From Nocardioides donggukensis (GTDB lineage Bacteria; Actinomycetota; Actinomycetes; Propionibacteriales; Nocardioidaceae): 64,000 bases of DNA. The notes under the pieces are model-generated. The model worked only from the letters and a program-made list of their open reading frames with translations. It searched no databases and was not told the origin of the DNA. A program made the position numbers and the translations under genes. The stretch spans positions 124,001 to 188,000 of the forward strand of contig NZ_JACYXZ010000005.1 of assembly GCF_014842875.1 (NCBI RefSeq). Reading direction: 5' to 3'. The number at the start of each line of letters is the position of its first letter. The stretch's first letter is position 1. Shown here piece by piece: positions 18,141 through 25,854 of this stretch.

Positions 18141-19033
18141 CCCGCGACTACTCGTTCCTGGTCAACCCGCTCTCCGGCGGGGGCGCCGCCCCGGGGGCGG
18201 TGGTCCCGGTCGCGCGACGGCTGCGGGAGGCCGGCGCCGCCGTCGAGGTCACCTACTCGCCCGGCCCGCGGGCCACGCTCGACCTGGTCCGGGCGGCGGT
18301 CGGGCGCGGCGAGGTCGTGGTCTCGGTCGGTGGCGACGGGATGCTGTCCTCGGTCGCGGGCGAGGTGGCCCGCCTCGGCGGGACCCTCGGCATCGTGCCG
18401 GCCGGTCGCGGCAACGACTTCGCCCGGATGCTGGGCCTGCCCGACGACCCGGACGAGGTGGCCCGACTGCTCCTGGAGGCGCCTCCGCGCCCGGTCGACC
18501 TGCTCGCGGTGCGGGGGCCGGACGGTGCCGATCGGGTCGTGGCCGGGTCGGTGTACGCCGGCGTCGACGCCCGCGCCAGCCGGCTGGTCGACCGGGCCCG
18601 CTGGCTGCCCCGGCGCCTGCAGTACCCGTACGCCGCCGTGCGGTCCCTGGCGACCTACCGGCCGGCCCATCTCGAGGTCGCGGTGGACGGGACCGTGGGC
18701 ACGTTCCGGGCCGCGACGGTCGTGGTCGCCAACTCCGGCTACTACGGCTCGGGCATGCACATCGCCCCGGGCGCCTCCCTCGACGACGGGGTCCTGGACG
18801 TGGTGGTCATCGAGGCCGCGGGCCGGCTGGACCTGATCCGCTCGCTGCCCACGGTCTACGACGGCGGGCACGTCGCCCTGCCCGGGGTGCACGTCCTGCG
18901 CGGCCGCCTGGTGGAGGTGCGCTCGCTGGCCGGCCCGGTGCCGGTGGGTGGCGACGGCGAGTCGCTGGGCGAGTTGCGCGCCGGTCCGCTCACCGCCCGG
19001 GTGCTGCCTGAGGCACTGGCGGTGCTGGCCTGA
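18137..19033 (+). CDS. diacylglycerol/lipid kinase (DagK/YegS family)
   Basis: Lipid kinase of 298 residues that would phosphorylate diacylglycerol or a related lipid alcohol with ATP. The N-terminal NPLSGGG, the catalytic-domain VSVGGDGML near residue 67 and VPAGRGNDFAR near 92 match the family (the usual form is PLGTGND). The C-terminal half has NSGYYGSGMHIAPGAS and the late VGGDGE motif. The GTG start overlaps the upstream flavoprotein stop (GTGA), so the two enzymes are co-translated. The pairing with glpD and the AGPS-like gene suggests a glycerolipid or ether-lipid unit. Confidence 0.85.
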   Translation: MTRDYSFLVNPLSGGGAAPGAVVPVARRLREAGAAVEVTYSPGPRATLDLVRAAVGRGEVVVSVGGDGMLSSVAGEVARLGGTLGIVPAGRGNDFARMLGLPDDPDEVARLLLEAPPRPVDLLAVRGPDGADRVVAGSVYAGVDARASRLVDRARWLPRRLQYPYAAVRSLATYRPAHLEVAVDGTVGTFRAATVVVANSGYYGSGMHIAPGASLDDGVLDVVVIEAAGRLDLIRSLPTVYDGGHVALPGVHVLRGRLVEVRSLAGPVPVGGDGESLGELRAGPLTARVLPEALAVLA

Positions 19034-19069
19034 CCCCAGTGTTGCCCGTTTAGTTGGTATTTTCTTCGC

Positions 19070-19107
19070 TGTAACCCTTGACCCCACATAAAACCAAGTG
19101 TTACAAC
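19070..19107 (+). promoter_or_regulatory. candidate promoter of the PTS operon with flanking dyad
   Basis: TTGACC (19078-19083) and TACAAC (19102-19107) are spaced 18 bases apart as -35/-10 candidates. TGTAAC (19070-19075) and GTTACA (19100-19105) form an inverted repeat bracketing this promoter and could be an operator. Confidence 0.45.
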
Positions 19108-19123
19108 AGAGATACAGATCACC

Positions 19124-19139
19124 TGTGAGCCGAGCCACA
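19124..19139. promoter_or_regulatory. CRP/GlxR-like site upstream of the mannitol PTS genes
   Basis: TGTGAGCCGAGCCACA matches the TGTGA-N6-TCACA pattern of CRP-family sites except for one base in the right half. It lies about 30 bases before the EIIC start, downstream of the proposed -10, where binding would most simply repress. Confidence 0.35.
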
Positions 19140-19167
19140 GTGGACGTATCGAACGGAGAAACAAGCC

Positions 19168-20280
19168 ATGGCCATGCCTGACGCAACACAGAACAAGAAC
19201 CTTGAAGGCGGTGGGGTGCGCGCACGAGTCCAGCGATTCGGCGGCTACCTGGCCGGCATGATCATGCCCAACATCGGCGCCTTCATCGCCTGGGGTCTGA
19301 TCACCGCGCTGTTCATCCCCACCGGGTGGATCCCCAACGAGAAGATGGCCGAGCTGGTCGGCCCGATGATCACGTTCCTGCTCCCGCTGCTGATCGGCTA
19401 CACCGGTGGCCGGATGGTGCACGGGCAGCGCGGTGCGGTGATCGGCGCGATCGCGACGATGGGTGTCATCGTCGGCTCCGAGGTGCCGATGTTCCTCGGC
19501 GCGATGCTGATGGGCCCGCTCGCGGCGTACCTCCTGAAGCTCCTCGACGAAGCCATCCAGGACAAGGTCCCCAGCGGCTTCGAGATGCTGATCGACAACT
19601 TCTCGCTCGGCATCCTCGGCGGCGGCCTGGCCCTGCTCGGGCGCCAGGTCATCGGCCCGGTCGTCCAGGAGATCGTCAACTGGCTCGGCAGTGGCGTCGA
19701 CACCCTGGTCGAGAACAACGTGCTCCCGCTCGCGTCGATCTTCGTCGAGCCGGCGAAGGTGCTGTTCCTCAACAACGCGATCAACCAGGGCGTGCTGACC
19801 CCGCTGGGTGCGGCCGACGTGACCGACGCCGGCCAGTCGATCCTGTTCATGGTGGAGACCAACCCCGGCCCCGGCCTGGGCATCCTGCTCGCCTACCTGT
19901 TCTTCGGTCCGCGGGTCATGCGCCCGACCGTCCCCGGCGCGCTGATCATCCACTTCCTCGGCGGCATCCACGAGATCTACTTCCCCTACGTGCTGATGAA
20001 GCCGCGCCTGATCCTGGCCGCCATCGCCGGCGGCATGTCCGGCCTGCTCACCGCCACCATCCTCAACGCCGGCCTGGTCTCGGTGCCCTCGCCCGGCAGC
20101 ATCTTCGCCTACCTCGCGGTCACGCCCAAGGGCGGCTACTTCGCGGTGCTGGCGGCGATCACGGTCGCGACGCTGGTCTCCTTCGCGGTGGCCTCCGCCC
20201 TCCTGGGCTTCGGTCGCGGCGAGAAGGAGGAGACCGACAAGCCGGTCCGCCCGGAGGACAATGTCATCGTCGGCACCTGA
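19168..20280 (+). CDS. PTS mannitol-type transporter, EIIC membrane component
   Basis: Membrane permease of 370 residues that imports a hexitol coupled to phosphorylation by EIIB. Two stretches are diagnostic of the MtlA EIIC domain: NIGAFIAWGLITALFIPTGW near residue 35 and GGIHEIYFPYVLMKP near 270 (the substrate-binding GIHE loop). NNAINQGVLTPLG is also present. The protein stops after the membrane domain with a short charged tail; EIIB is a separate gene. GGAG about 9 bases before the ATG at 19168 is a good ribosome site. It is the first gene of a four-gene unit. No general PTS genes (EI, HPr) are in the window. Confidence 0.9.
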   Translation: MAMPDATQNKNLEGGGVRARVQRFGGYLAGMIMPNIGAFIAWGLITALFIPTGWIPNEKMAELVGPMITFLLPLLIGYTGGRMVHGQRGAVIGAIATMGVIVGSEVPMFLGAMLMGPLAAYLLKLLDEAIQDKVPSGFEMLIDNFSLGILGGGLALLGRQVIGPVVQEIVNWLGSGVDTLVENNVLPLASIFVEPAKVLFLNNAINQGVLTPLGAADVTDAGQSILFMVETNPGPGLGILLAYLFFGPRVMRPTVPGALIIHFLGGIHEIYFPYVLMKPRLILAAIAGGMSGLLTATILNAGLVSVPSPGSIFAYLAVTPKGGYFAVLAAITVATLVSFAVASALLGFGRGEKEETDKPVRPEDNVIVGT

Positions 20281-20311
20281 CCGACGTCACCGCAACCGAA
20301 GGAGAAGCGCG

Positions 20312-20620
20312 ATGCCCACGATCAACGGCTCGGACGTACGCAAGGTGGTGATCGCCTGTGACGCCGGCATGGGAAGCAGCGTCATGGTCGCCACCACGAT
20401 GAAGAAGAAGCTCAAGAAGTACGACGTCGACGTGGTGCACACGCCTGTCAACGAGATCCCCGGCGACAGCCAGGTGGTGCTGTGCCACTCGGGCCTCGCG
20501 GCCCGGGCGGCCGGCATCGCGCCGAACGCCGTGATCGTCCCGTTCCAGGTGTTCATGGGCGACCCGGCCTTCGCCAAGGTCGAGAGCGCCATCAAGCAGG
20601 GCGAGACCCTTGAGTCCTGA
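20312..20620 (+). CDS. PTS mannitol-type EIIB component
   Basis: Cytoplasmic phosphocarrier of 102 residues that passes phosphate from EIIA to the incoming sugar alcohol. The P-loop-like active site VVIACDAGMGSSVM contains the phosphorylated Cys16 and is characteristic of EIIB-Mtl. The ATG at 20312 is chosen over an upstream in-frame ATG at 20261 because AAGGAG lies 7 bases before it and the longer N-terminus would overlap EIIC. The C-terminus overlaps the EIIA start region by 11 bases. Confidence 0.9.
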   Translation: MPTINGSDVRKVVIACDAGMGSSVMVATTMKKKLKKYDVDVVHTPVNEIPGDSQVVLCHSGLAARAAGIAPNAVIVPFQVFMGDPAFAKVESAIKQGETLES

Positions 20621-21065
20621 GGTGGCCGACGTCCTGTCGCGGGACGCGGTCCGCCTCGGCCTCACGGCCACCGACCAGGCGGACGCGCTCCGTCAGTGCG
20701 GTGCGGTGCTCGTGGAGATCGGTGCGGCGTCACAGGGGTACGCCGACGCGATCCTCGAGCGTGAGGCCGGCGTCTCGACGTACATGGGCGAGGGGGTGGC
20801 GATCCCGCACGGCACCGATGCCAGCCGGGAGCACATCAGCCGCCCCGCGATCGCGGTCCTGCAGTTCCCGGACGGTGTGGACTGGAAGGGCAAGGACTGC
20901 CGGCTGTGCATCGCGATCGCGTCGCGATCGGACGAGCACATCGGCATCCTGCAGTCGCTGGCCATGGTGCTCAGCGACAAGGCCAAGGCGCAGCAGCTGC
21001 GCGAGACCGATGACATCGACACCGTGCTGGCGCTGCTTGCGCCCACGGACGACGAGGAGGACTGA
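20610..21065 (+). CDS. PTS mannitol/fructose-type EIIA component
   Basis: Phosphocarrier of about 151 residues. The family's active-site His lies in GVAIPHGTD (His67), and AIAVLQFPDGVDW and GILQSLAMVLSD follow as in EIIA-Mtl/Fru. The predicted start is a TTG at 20610 overlapping the EIIB stop. The in-frame GTG at 20622 is an alternative that removes four residues and the overlap. It accepts phosphate from HPr, which is not encoded here. Confidence 0.88.
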   Translation: MSPEVADVLSRDAVRLGLTATDQADALRQCGAVLVEIGAASQGYADAILEREAGVSTYMGEGVAIPHGTDASREHISRPAIAVLQFPDGVDWKGKDCRLCIAIASRSDEHIGILQSLAMVLSDKAKAQQLRETDDIDTVLALLAPTDDEED

Positions 21066-21069
21066 TCCC

Positions 21070-22128
21070 GTGAAGGCACTGCGCTTCTACGCCCCCGAGG
21101 ACCTGCGTGTGGAGGACGTGCCCGAGCCCGAGTGCGGCCCGGACGAGGTCAAGCTCAGGGTGCGCAACTGCTCCACCTGCGGCACCGACGTGAAGATCTT
21201 CTACAACGGCCACCAGAACCTCTCCCCGCCACGCACCATCGGCCACGAGATCGCCGGTGAGGTGGTCGAGGTCGGGGCCGACGTGCAGGCGACGTACGGC
21301 GGCGACTGGCAGGTCGGAGACCGGGCCCAGGTCATCGCGGCGGTGCCGTGCGGGGACTGCCACGAGTGCCGCAAGGGCTGGATGGCGGTCTGCCAGAACC
21401 AGACCTCCGTCGGCTACCAGTACGACGGCGGCTTCGCGGAGTACATGATCGTGCCCCGCGAGGTGCTCAAGGTGGACGGGCTGAACCGGATCCCCGAGAA
21501 CGTCGGCTACGACGAGGCGTCGGCCGCCGAGCCGTTCGCCTGTGCGATCAACGCGCAGGAGCTGATGGGCATCGAGGAGGGCGACACCGTCGTCGTCTTC
21601 GGCGCCGGGCCGATCGGCTGCATGCACATCCGCATCGCGCGGGGCGTGCACAAGGTCGGGCCGGTCTACCTGGTCGACGTCAACGCGGAGCGGTTGCAGA
21701 TGTCCGCTGACGCGGTGTCGCCGGACGAGACCATCAACGGCGCCGAGGTGGATGTCGTGGAGAAGGTGATGGAGCTGACCGGAGGTCGCGGCGCCGACGT
21801 CATCATCACCGCGACCGCCGCCAACGTCACCCAGGAGCAGGCGATCGCGATGGCGGCGCGCAACGGCCGGATCTCGTTCTTCGGCGGGCTGCCCAAGAAC
21901 GACCCGACGATCACGTGCGACTCCAACGTCGTGCACTACCGCCAGCTGCACATCCACGGCGCGAACGGCTCGGCGCCGGAGCACAACAAGCGGGCGCTGG
22001 AGTACATCTCCAGCGGCCAGGTGCCGGTCAAGGACCTGATCACCGAGCGGATCCCGCTCGACCGGGTCCTCGACGCCTTCGACATCGTCAAGAAGGGCGA
22101 GGCGATCAAGGTGACCGTCGAGCCCTGA
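21070..22128 (+). CDS. zinc-dependent MDR alcohol/polyol dehydrogenase
   Basis: Enzyme of 352 residues in the medium-chain dehydrogenase family. The catalytic zinc site is CSTCGTD near residues 35-41 with GHEIAGEV (His-Glu) near 58. The structural zinc lobe is CGDCHECRKGWMAVC near 95-109. The NAD-binding motif is VFGAGPIGCMH near 178. The position at the end of a mannitol PTS operon suggests it oxidises the imported phosphorylated polyol. GatD (galactitol-1-phosphate dehydrogenase) is a known MDR precedent, whereas classical MtlD belongs to an unrelated family. A free-polyol dehydrogenase (sorbitol type) is the alternative. The GTG start lies 4 bases after the EIIA stop. Confidence 0.82.
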   Translation: MKALRFYAPEDLRVEDVPEPECGPDEVKLRVRNCSTCGTDVKIFYNGHQNLSPPRTIGHEIAGEVVEVGADVQATYGGDWQVGDRAQVIAAVPCGDCHECRKGWMAVCQNQTSVGYQYDGGFAEYMIVPREVLKVDGLNRIPENVGYDEASAAEPFACAINAQELMGIEEGDTVVVFGAGPIGCMHIRIARGVHKVGPVYLVDVNAERLQMSADAVSPDETINGAEVDVVEKVMELTGGRGADVIITATAANVTQEQAIAMAARNGRISFFGGLPKNDPTITCDSNVVHYRQLHIHGANGSAPEHNKRALEYISSGQVPVKDLITERIPLDRVLDAFDIVKKGEAIKVTVEP

Positions 22129-22137
22129 GGGCCGGCT

Positions 22138-22167
22138 CGGCTCCCGGGCCCACGGGCCCGGGAGCCG
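22138..22167 (+). terminator. strong GC hairpin after the PTS operon
   Basis: A 14-base perfect stem (CGGCTCCCGGGCCC and its complement) with a 2-base nominal loop sits 9 bases after the dehydrogenase stop. There is no U-tract, as is common for actinobacterial terminators. Confidence 0.6.
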
Positions 22168-22189
22168 CCGCCACCCCGCGGTGCTCGGG

Positions 22190-22229
22190 TAGCATCGCGC
22201 GGGTGCCACATCGTGAGGGCCCCCGGTGA
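22190..22229 (+). promoter_or_regulatory. candidate leaderless upstream ORF before the sulfotransferase gene
   Basis: TAGCAT (22190-22195) is followed after 7 bases by a GTG at 22203 that opens an eight-codon frame (VPHREGPR). Its TGA at 22227-22229 overlaps the GTG start of the sulfotransferase at 22226. This could couple downstream initiation to translation of the short peptide. Confidence 0.35.
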
Positions 22230-23224
22230 GCGGGGCACGACCAGACAGCGATCCGACGACCGGGGCCGGTCGGCGGATCGTCTTCATTCTCGGCTCCGGA
22301 CGCAGCGGCACCAGCGCCATGGCGTGCACACTCCAGACGCTCGGCATGCACGTCCCGCAACCCGAGGTGCCCGCCGACGAGACCAACCCGAAGGGGTTCG
22401 GGGAGTCGCAGTGGGTCGTGGACCTGCACGCCCGTCTGCTGCGCCGGTCCAACGTCCGGGTGGCCGACGGTCGCCCCCAGGCCTGGGCGGACACCGCCCG
22501 GGTCTGCGCCGACGAGTCGGTGGCCGAGGAGGTCCTCGGGTGGCTCCAGGAGCAGTTCGCCGACGACCGTCACGAGGTGGTGCTCAAGGACCCCCGCCTG
22601 GCCTGGTTCCTCGGGCTCTGGCACGGGGTCGCCGAGCGCAGCGGGGCCGCCTCCTCCCACGTGATCATGCTGCGCCCGCCGCCCGAGGTGGTCGGGAGCA
22701 AGCAGCGCTACTACGCCGCGCACGTCGGTGAGACCAGCCGGATCGCGTCGTGGGCCAACCAGATGCTGCACGCCGAGCTGGCGACCCGGGGCACCGACCG
22801 CGCGTTCATCGGCTACCACGAGCTGCTCGACGACTGGAGCACTCCGGTCGACCGGCTCGGGGAGCGCTTCGGCCTCGACGCCGTCCGCCGGGCGACGTCG
22901 CGGGACCGCGCCCGCGTCGACGAGCTGATCGACCCCGGCCTGCGCCGGGTCACGATCACCTGGGACTCGCTGGACATCCCGAAGCCGCTGCAGGCGGTGA
23001 CCGAGGAGGCCTGGCACCAGCTCTCCCGCCTCGCCACGCCCGGTCTCGACAACCCGGAGACGCACGCCGCGCTCGACGAGGTGCGGCGGGAGTACGTCCG
23101 GCTCTACGAGGAAGCGGAGGCCCTCGCCCAGTCGAGCATCGGCGCCGCCCAGCGGCGCAGGCGCAAGGGAAAGGGCCGTGGTCAGGGCAAGGGCAAGGGC
23201 CGAGGCAAGGGCAAGGGCGACTGA
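22226..23224 (+). CDS. sulfotransferase-family protein with basic repeat tail
   Basis: Protein of 332 residues. The N-terminal P-loop-like PAPS-binding motif IVFILGSGRSGTSAMA (residues 18-33) and the later VVLKDPRLAWF and VIMLRPPPEVV strands match sulfotransferase-family proteins that transfer sulfate to carbohydrates or other acceptors. The acceptor is unknown. The last 23 residues are almost only Arg, Lys and Gly (repeats of KGKGRG), encoded by tandem GGCAAGGGC-like units. This tail could bind nucleic acid or acidic surfaces. The start is the GTG at 22226, which overlaps a possible short upstream ORF. Confidence 0.75.
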   Translation: MSGARPDSDPTTGAGRRIVFILGSGRSGTSAMACTLQTLGMHVPQPEVPADETNPKGFGESQWVVDLHARLLRRSNVRVADGRPQAWADTARVCADESVAEEVLGWLQEQFADDRHEVVLKDPRLAWFLGLWHGVAERSGAASSHVIMLRPPPEVVGSKQRYYAAHVGETSRIASWANQMLHAELATRGTDRAFIGYHELLDDWSTPVDRLGERFGLDAVRRATSRDRARVDELIDPGLRRVTITWDSLDIPKPLQAVTEEAWHQLSRLATPGLDNPETHAALDEVRREYVRLYEEAEALAQSSIGAAQRRRRKGKGRGQGKGKGRGKGKGD

Positions 23225-23243
23225 GCCGAGACCGGGCGGACCC

Positions 23244-25265
23244 TCAGAGGGCCGCCACGGTGCGGGTCCCCTGCTCGATCGCCCGCTTCGCGTCCAGCTC
23301 CGCGGCGACGTCGGCCCCGCCGATGAGGTGCAGGCCCTCGTCGCGGTGCGCGGCCAGGTCGTCGTACAGCCCGCGCACGGAGTCCTGGCCGGCGCACACC
23401 ACGACGTGGTCGACCTCGAGCAGCCGCTGGGTGCGGGTGCCGTCGGCCTCGGCCACCGAGATCAGCAGACCCTCGTCGGTGACCCGCTCGTAGGTCACCC
23501 CGGTGACCATCGCGACCCCGGAGTCCTTGAGCACCGCCCGGTGCGCCCAGCCGGAGGTCTTGGCCAGGCCCTTGCCGATCGCGGTGGTCTTGCGCTGGAG
23601 CAGGTGCACCTCGCGGGCAGGGGTGCGCGGCTTCTTCTCCGTCACCCCGCCCGGGTGCACCGCGTTGTCGCCGACTCCCCAGTGCTGGAGCCAGTCCTCC
23701 TGGGTGTCGGCCGGGTCGTGGGCGAGGAAGTGGCTGACGTCGACGCCGATGCCGCCCGCGCCGACCACCGCCACGCGTCGGCCGACCTCGACGGCGCCCG
23801 AGAGCACGTCGGCGTAGGAGACCACCGTCGGGTGGCTGATGCCGGGCAGCTCGGGGATCCGCGGGGCGACCCCGGTGGCGACCACCACCTCGTCGAACTC
23901 CGCCAGCAGGTCGGGGGTGGCGCGCGTGGAGAGGCGGACGTCGACTCCGAGCACGTCGAGCCGCCGCCGGTAGTAGCGCAGCGTCTCGGCGAAGTCCTCC
24001 TTGCCGGGGACCTGCATGGCGAGCCGGAACTGTCCCCCGAGCTCGGCGTCCTGCTCGAACAGGGTGGTCGCGAAGCCCCGCTCGGCGGCCGAGACCGCGG
24101 CGGAGAGTCCGGCGGGGCCGGCGCCGACGACCGCCACCGTGCGCCGGGTTCGCGTCGGCGACAGCACCAGGGTGGTCTCCCGGCCGGCCCGCGGGTTGAC
24201 GAGGCAGCTGGCCTTCCGGTTGGCGAACGTGTGGTCCAGGCAGGCCTGGTTGCAGGCGATGCAGGTGTTGATCTCGTCGGAGCGACCTGTGGCCGCCTTG
24301 TTGACCAGGTCCGGGTCGGCCAGGAACGGCCGGGCCATCGAGACCAGGTCGGCGGAGCCCTCGGCGATGATCGACTCGGCCATCTCCGGCGAGTTGATCC
24401 GGTTCGAGGCGCACACCGGCACCGACACGGCCTGCTTCAGGCGGGCGGTCCACGGCACCCAGGTGCCCTGCGGGACCTGGGTGATGATCGTCGGCACCCG
24501 GGCCTCGTGCCAGCCGATGCCGGTGTTGAAGGCGGTGACGCCGGCCTCCTCGAGCCGGTGCGCCAGCTCGACCGTCTCCTCCCAGGTCTGGCCGCCGTCG
24601 ACCAGGTCGAGCAGCGAGATCCGGTAGACGATCGGGAAGTCGGGGCCGACCAGCTCGCGGGTCCGGCGCAGGATCTCGACCGGGAACCGCATGCGGCGCT
24701 CGGCGCTGCCGCCCCACGCGTCGGTCCGGTCGTTGGTGCGGGCGGCGAGGAACTGGTTGATCAGGTAGCCCTCGGAGCCCATGATCTCGACCGCGTCGTA
24801 GCCGGCCTTGCGGGCCAGCGACACCGACCGCGCGAAGTCGGTGATCGTGGACTCGACGCCCTTGCCGGACAGGGGCTTCGGCGTGAACGGGGTGATCGGC
24901 GACTTGAGGCCCGAGGCGCCCACGCTGAACGGCGTGTAGCCGTACCGCCCGGCATGGAGCACCTGCAGCGCGACGGCGCCGCCCTGCTCGTGCACGGCGT
25001 CGGTGACCTGACGGTGCCGCATGGCGTGCAGCCGGGTGCTCATCTCCGAGGCGAACGGCTTGAGCCAGCCGCGCTTGTTCGGCGAGTAGCCACCGGTGAC
25101 GATGAGCCCCGCGCCGCCGGCCGCCCGCTCGGCGAGGAACGCCGCCAGCTTGGGCAGGTCGCGGACGGTGTCCTCGAGACCGGTGTGCATCGAGCCCATC
25201 ACCACCCGGTTGCGCAGGGTGAGGTCGCCGAGGGTGATCGGCTCGAGCAGGTGCGGGAAGGTCAT
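23244..25265 (-). CDS. fadH: NADPH-dependent 2,4-dienoyl-CoA reductase
   Basis: Iron-sulfur flavoenzyme of 673 residues, the normal FadH length. It reduces 2,4-dienoyl-CoA intermediates so that polyunsaturated fatty acids can enter beta-oxidation. The N-terminal old-yellow-enzyme TIM barrel (residues 1-330) carries LHAGRYGY and TGIGWHEARVPT. The 4Fe-4S cysteines lie in CIACNQACLDH and further on at KASC (near residues 335-355). The C-terminal FAD/NAD(P) domain begins VAVVGAGPAGLSAAV, with a second dinucleotide motif VAVVGAGGIGVD. It follows the PadR gene with a 4-base ATGA overlap and a GAGGAGAA ribosome site. Confidence 0.92.
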   Translation of the reverse strand: MTFPHLLEPITLGDLTLRNRVVMGSMHTGLEDTVRDLPKLAAFLAERAAGGAGLIVTGGYSPNKRGWLKPFASEMSTRLHAMRHRQVTDAVHEQGGAVALQVLHAGRYGYTPFSVGASGLKSPITPFTPKPLSGKGVESTITDFARSVSLARKAGYDAVEIMGSEGYLINQFLAARTNDRTDAWGGSAERRMRFPVEILRRTRELVGPDFPIVYRISLLDLVDGGQTWEETVELAHRLEEAGVTAFNTGIGWHEARVPTIITQVPQGTWVPWTARLKQAVSVPVCASNRINSPEMAESIIAEGSADLVSMARPFLADPDLVNKAATGRSDEINTCIACNQACLDHTFANRKASCLVNPRAGRETTLVLSPTRTRRTVAVVGAGPAGLSAAVSAAERGFATTLFEQDAELGGQFRLAMQVPGKEDFAETLRYYRRRLDVLGVDVRLSTRATPDLLAEFDEVVVATGVAPRIPELPGISHPTVVSYADVLSGAVEVGRRVAVVGAGGIGVDVSHFLAHDPADTQEDWLQHWGVGDNAVHPGGVTEKKPRTPAREVHLLQRKTTAIGKGLAKTSGWAHRAVLKDSGVAMVTGVTYERVTDEGLLISVAEADGTRTQRLLEVDHVVVCAGQDSVRGLYDDLAAHRDEGLHLIGGADVAAELDAKRAIEQGTRTVAAL

Positions 25266-25801
25266 CGGTTCTCCTCGTGGGCGGTGAGGTACTCGGTCAG
25301 CCAGTCGATCCAGAAGTGCTCGAGGCGCTGGCCGCCCCGGAGCACGAGGTACAGGTCGAGCTCCCGGCCACGGAGGCCGGCCGGCTCGGGGAAGTCACGC
25401 TCGGCCAGCCGGTCGTAGTGCGCCAGCCGGGTGCGGTGGTCGGCGAGGCGCTCGCGGGCCTGGTCCAGGACGGCCGCGCGGTCGCCGTACGACGCGCCCC
25501 GGAACTTCACCATCACCTCCGAGCGCAGCGGGTCCGGTGCCGTCGGTGCGGCCAGCCAGCGCTCGAGCTCGGCCCGGCCCGGGTCGGCCACCTCGTAGAC
25601 CTTCTTGGCCGGACGGCCCTGCTGGGCGACGACGGTGCAGGTCACCCAGCCGTCGGTCTCCATGCGGCCGAGGACGCGGTAGATCTGCTGGTGCGAGGCG
25701 GTCCAGAAGTAGCCGATCGAGGCGTCGAAGCGCCGGGTCAGCTCGAGCCCGGACGCGGGTCGCTCGCTGAGCGAGACCAGCAACGCGTGCTCGAGTGCCA
25801 T
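25262..25801 (-). CDS. PadR-family transcriptional regulator
   Basis: Regulator of 179 residues. The N-terminal PadR winged helix is clear (MALEHALLVSLSERPASG, then QQIYRVLGRMETDGWV and GRPAKKVYEVADPGRAEL). A C-terminal Vir-type helical domain contains RLAHYDRLAERDF and ends with the WIDWLTEYL helix. It is the first gene of the unit with fadH, so it probably controls fadH and itself. A 14-base perfect dyad (TGCAAC-GA-GTTGCA) begins 21 bases upstream of its start. The inducing ligand is unknown; a dienoyl- or unsaturated acyl-CoA would fit. Confidence 0.88.
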   Translation of the reverse strand: MALEHALLVSLSERPASGLELTRRFDASIGYFWTASHQQIYRVLGRMETDGWVTCTVVAQQGRPAKKVYEVADPGRAELERWLAAPTAPDPLRSEVMVKFRGASYGDRAAVLDQARERLADHRTRLAHYDRLAERDFPEPAGLRGRELDLYLVLRGGQRLEHFWIDWLTEYLTAHEENR

Positions 25802-25821
25802 GCGGCCATGGTGGCGGGCTA

Positions 25822-25835
25822 TGCAACGAGTTGCA
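25822..25835. promoter_or_regulatory. dyad upstream of padR (operator candidate)
   Basis: TGCAACGAGTTGCA is a perfect 6+2+6 inverted repeat in the short region between padR and the VOC gene. It is the only such dyad there and lies where PadR autoregulation would be expected. Confidence 0.5.
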
Positions 25836-25854
25836 ACCTAGTGTGGCCGGGGTC

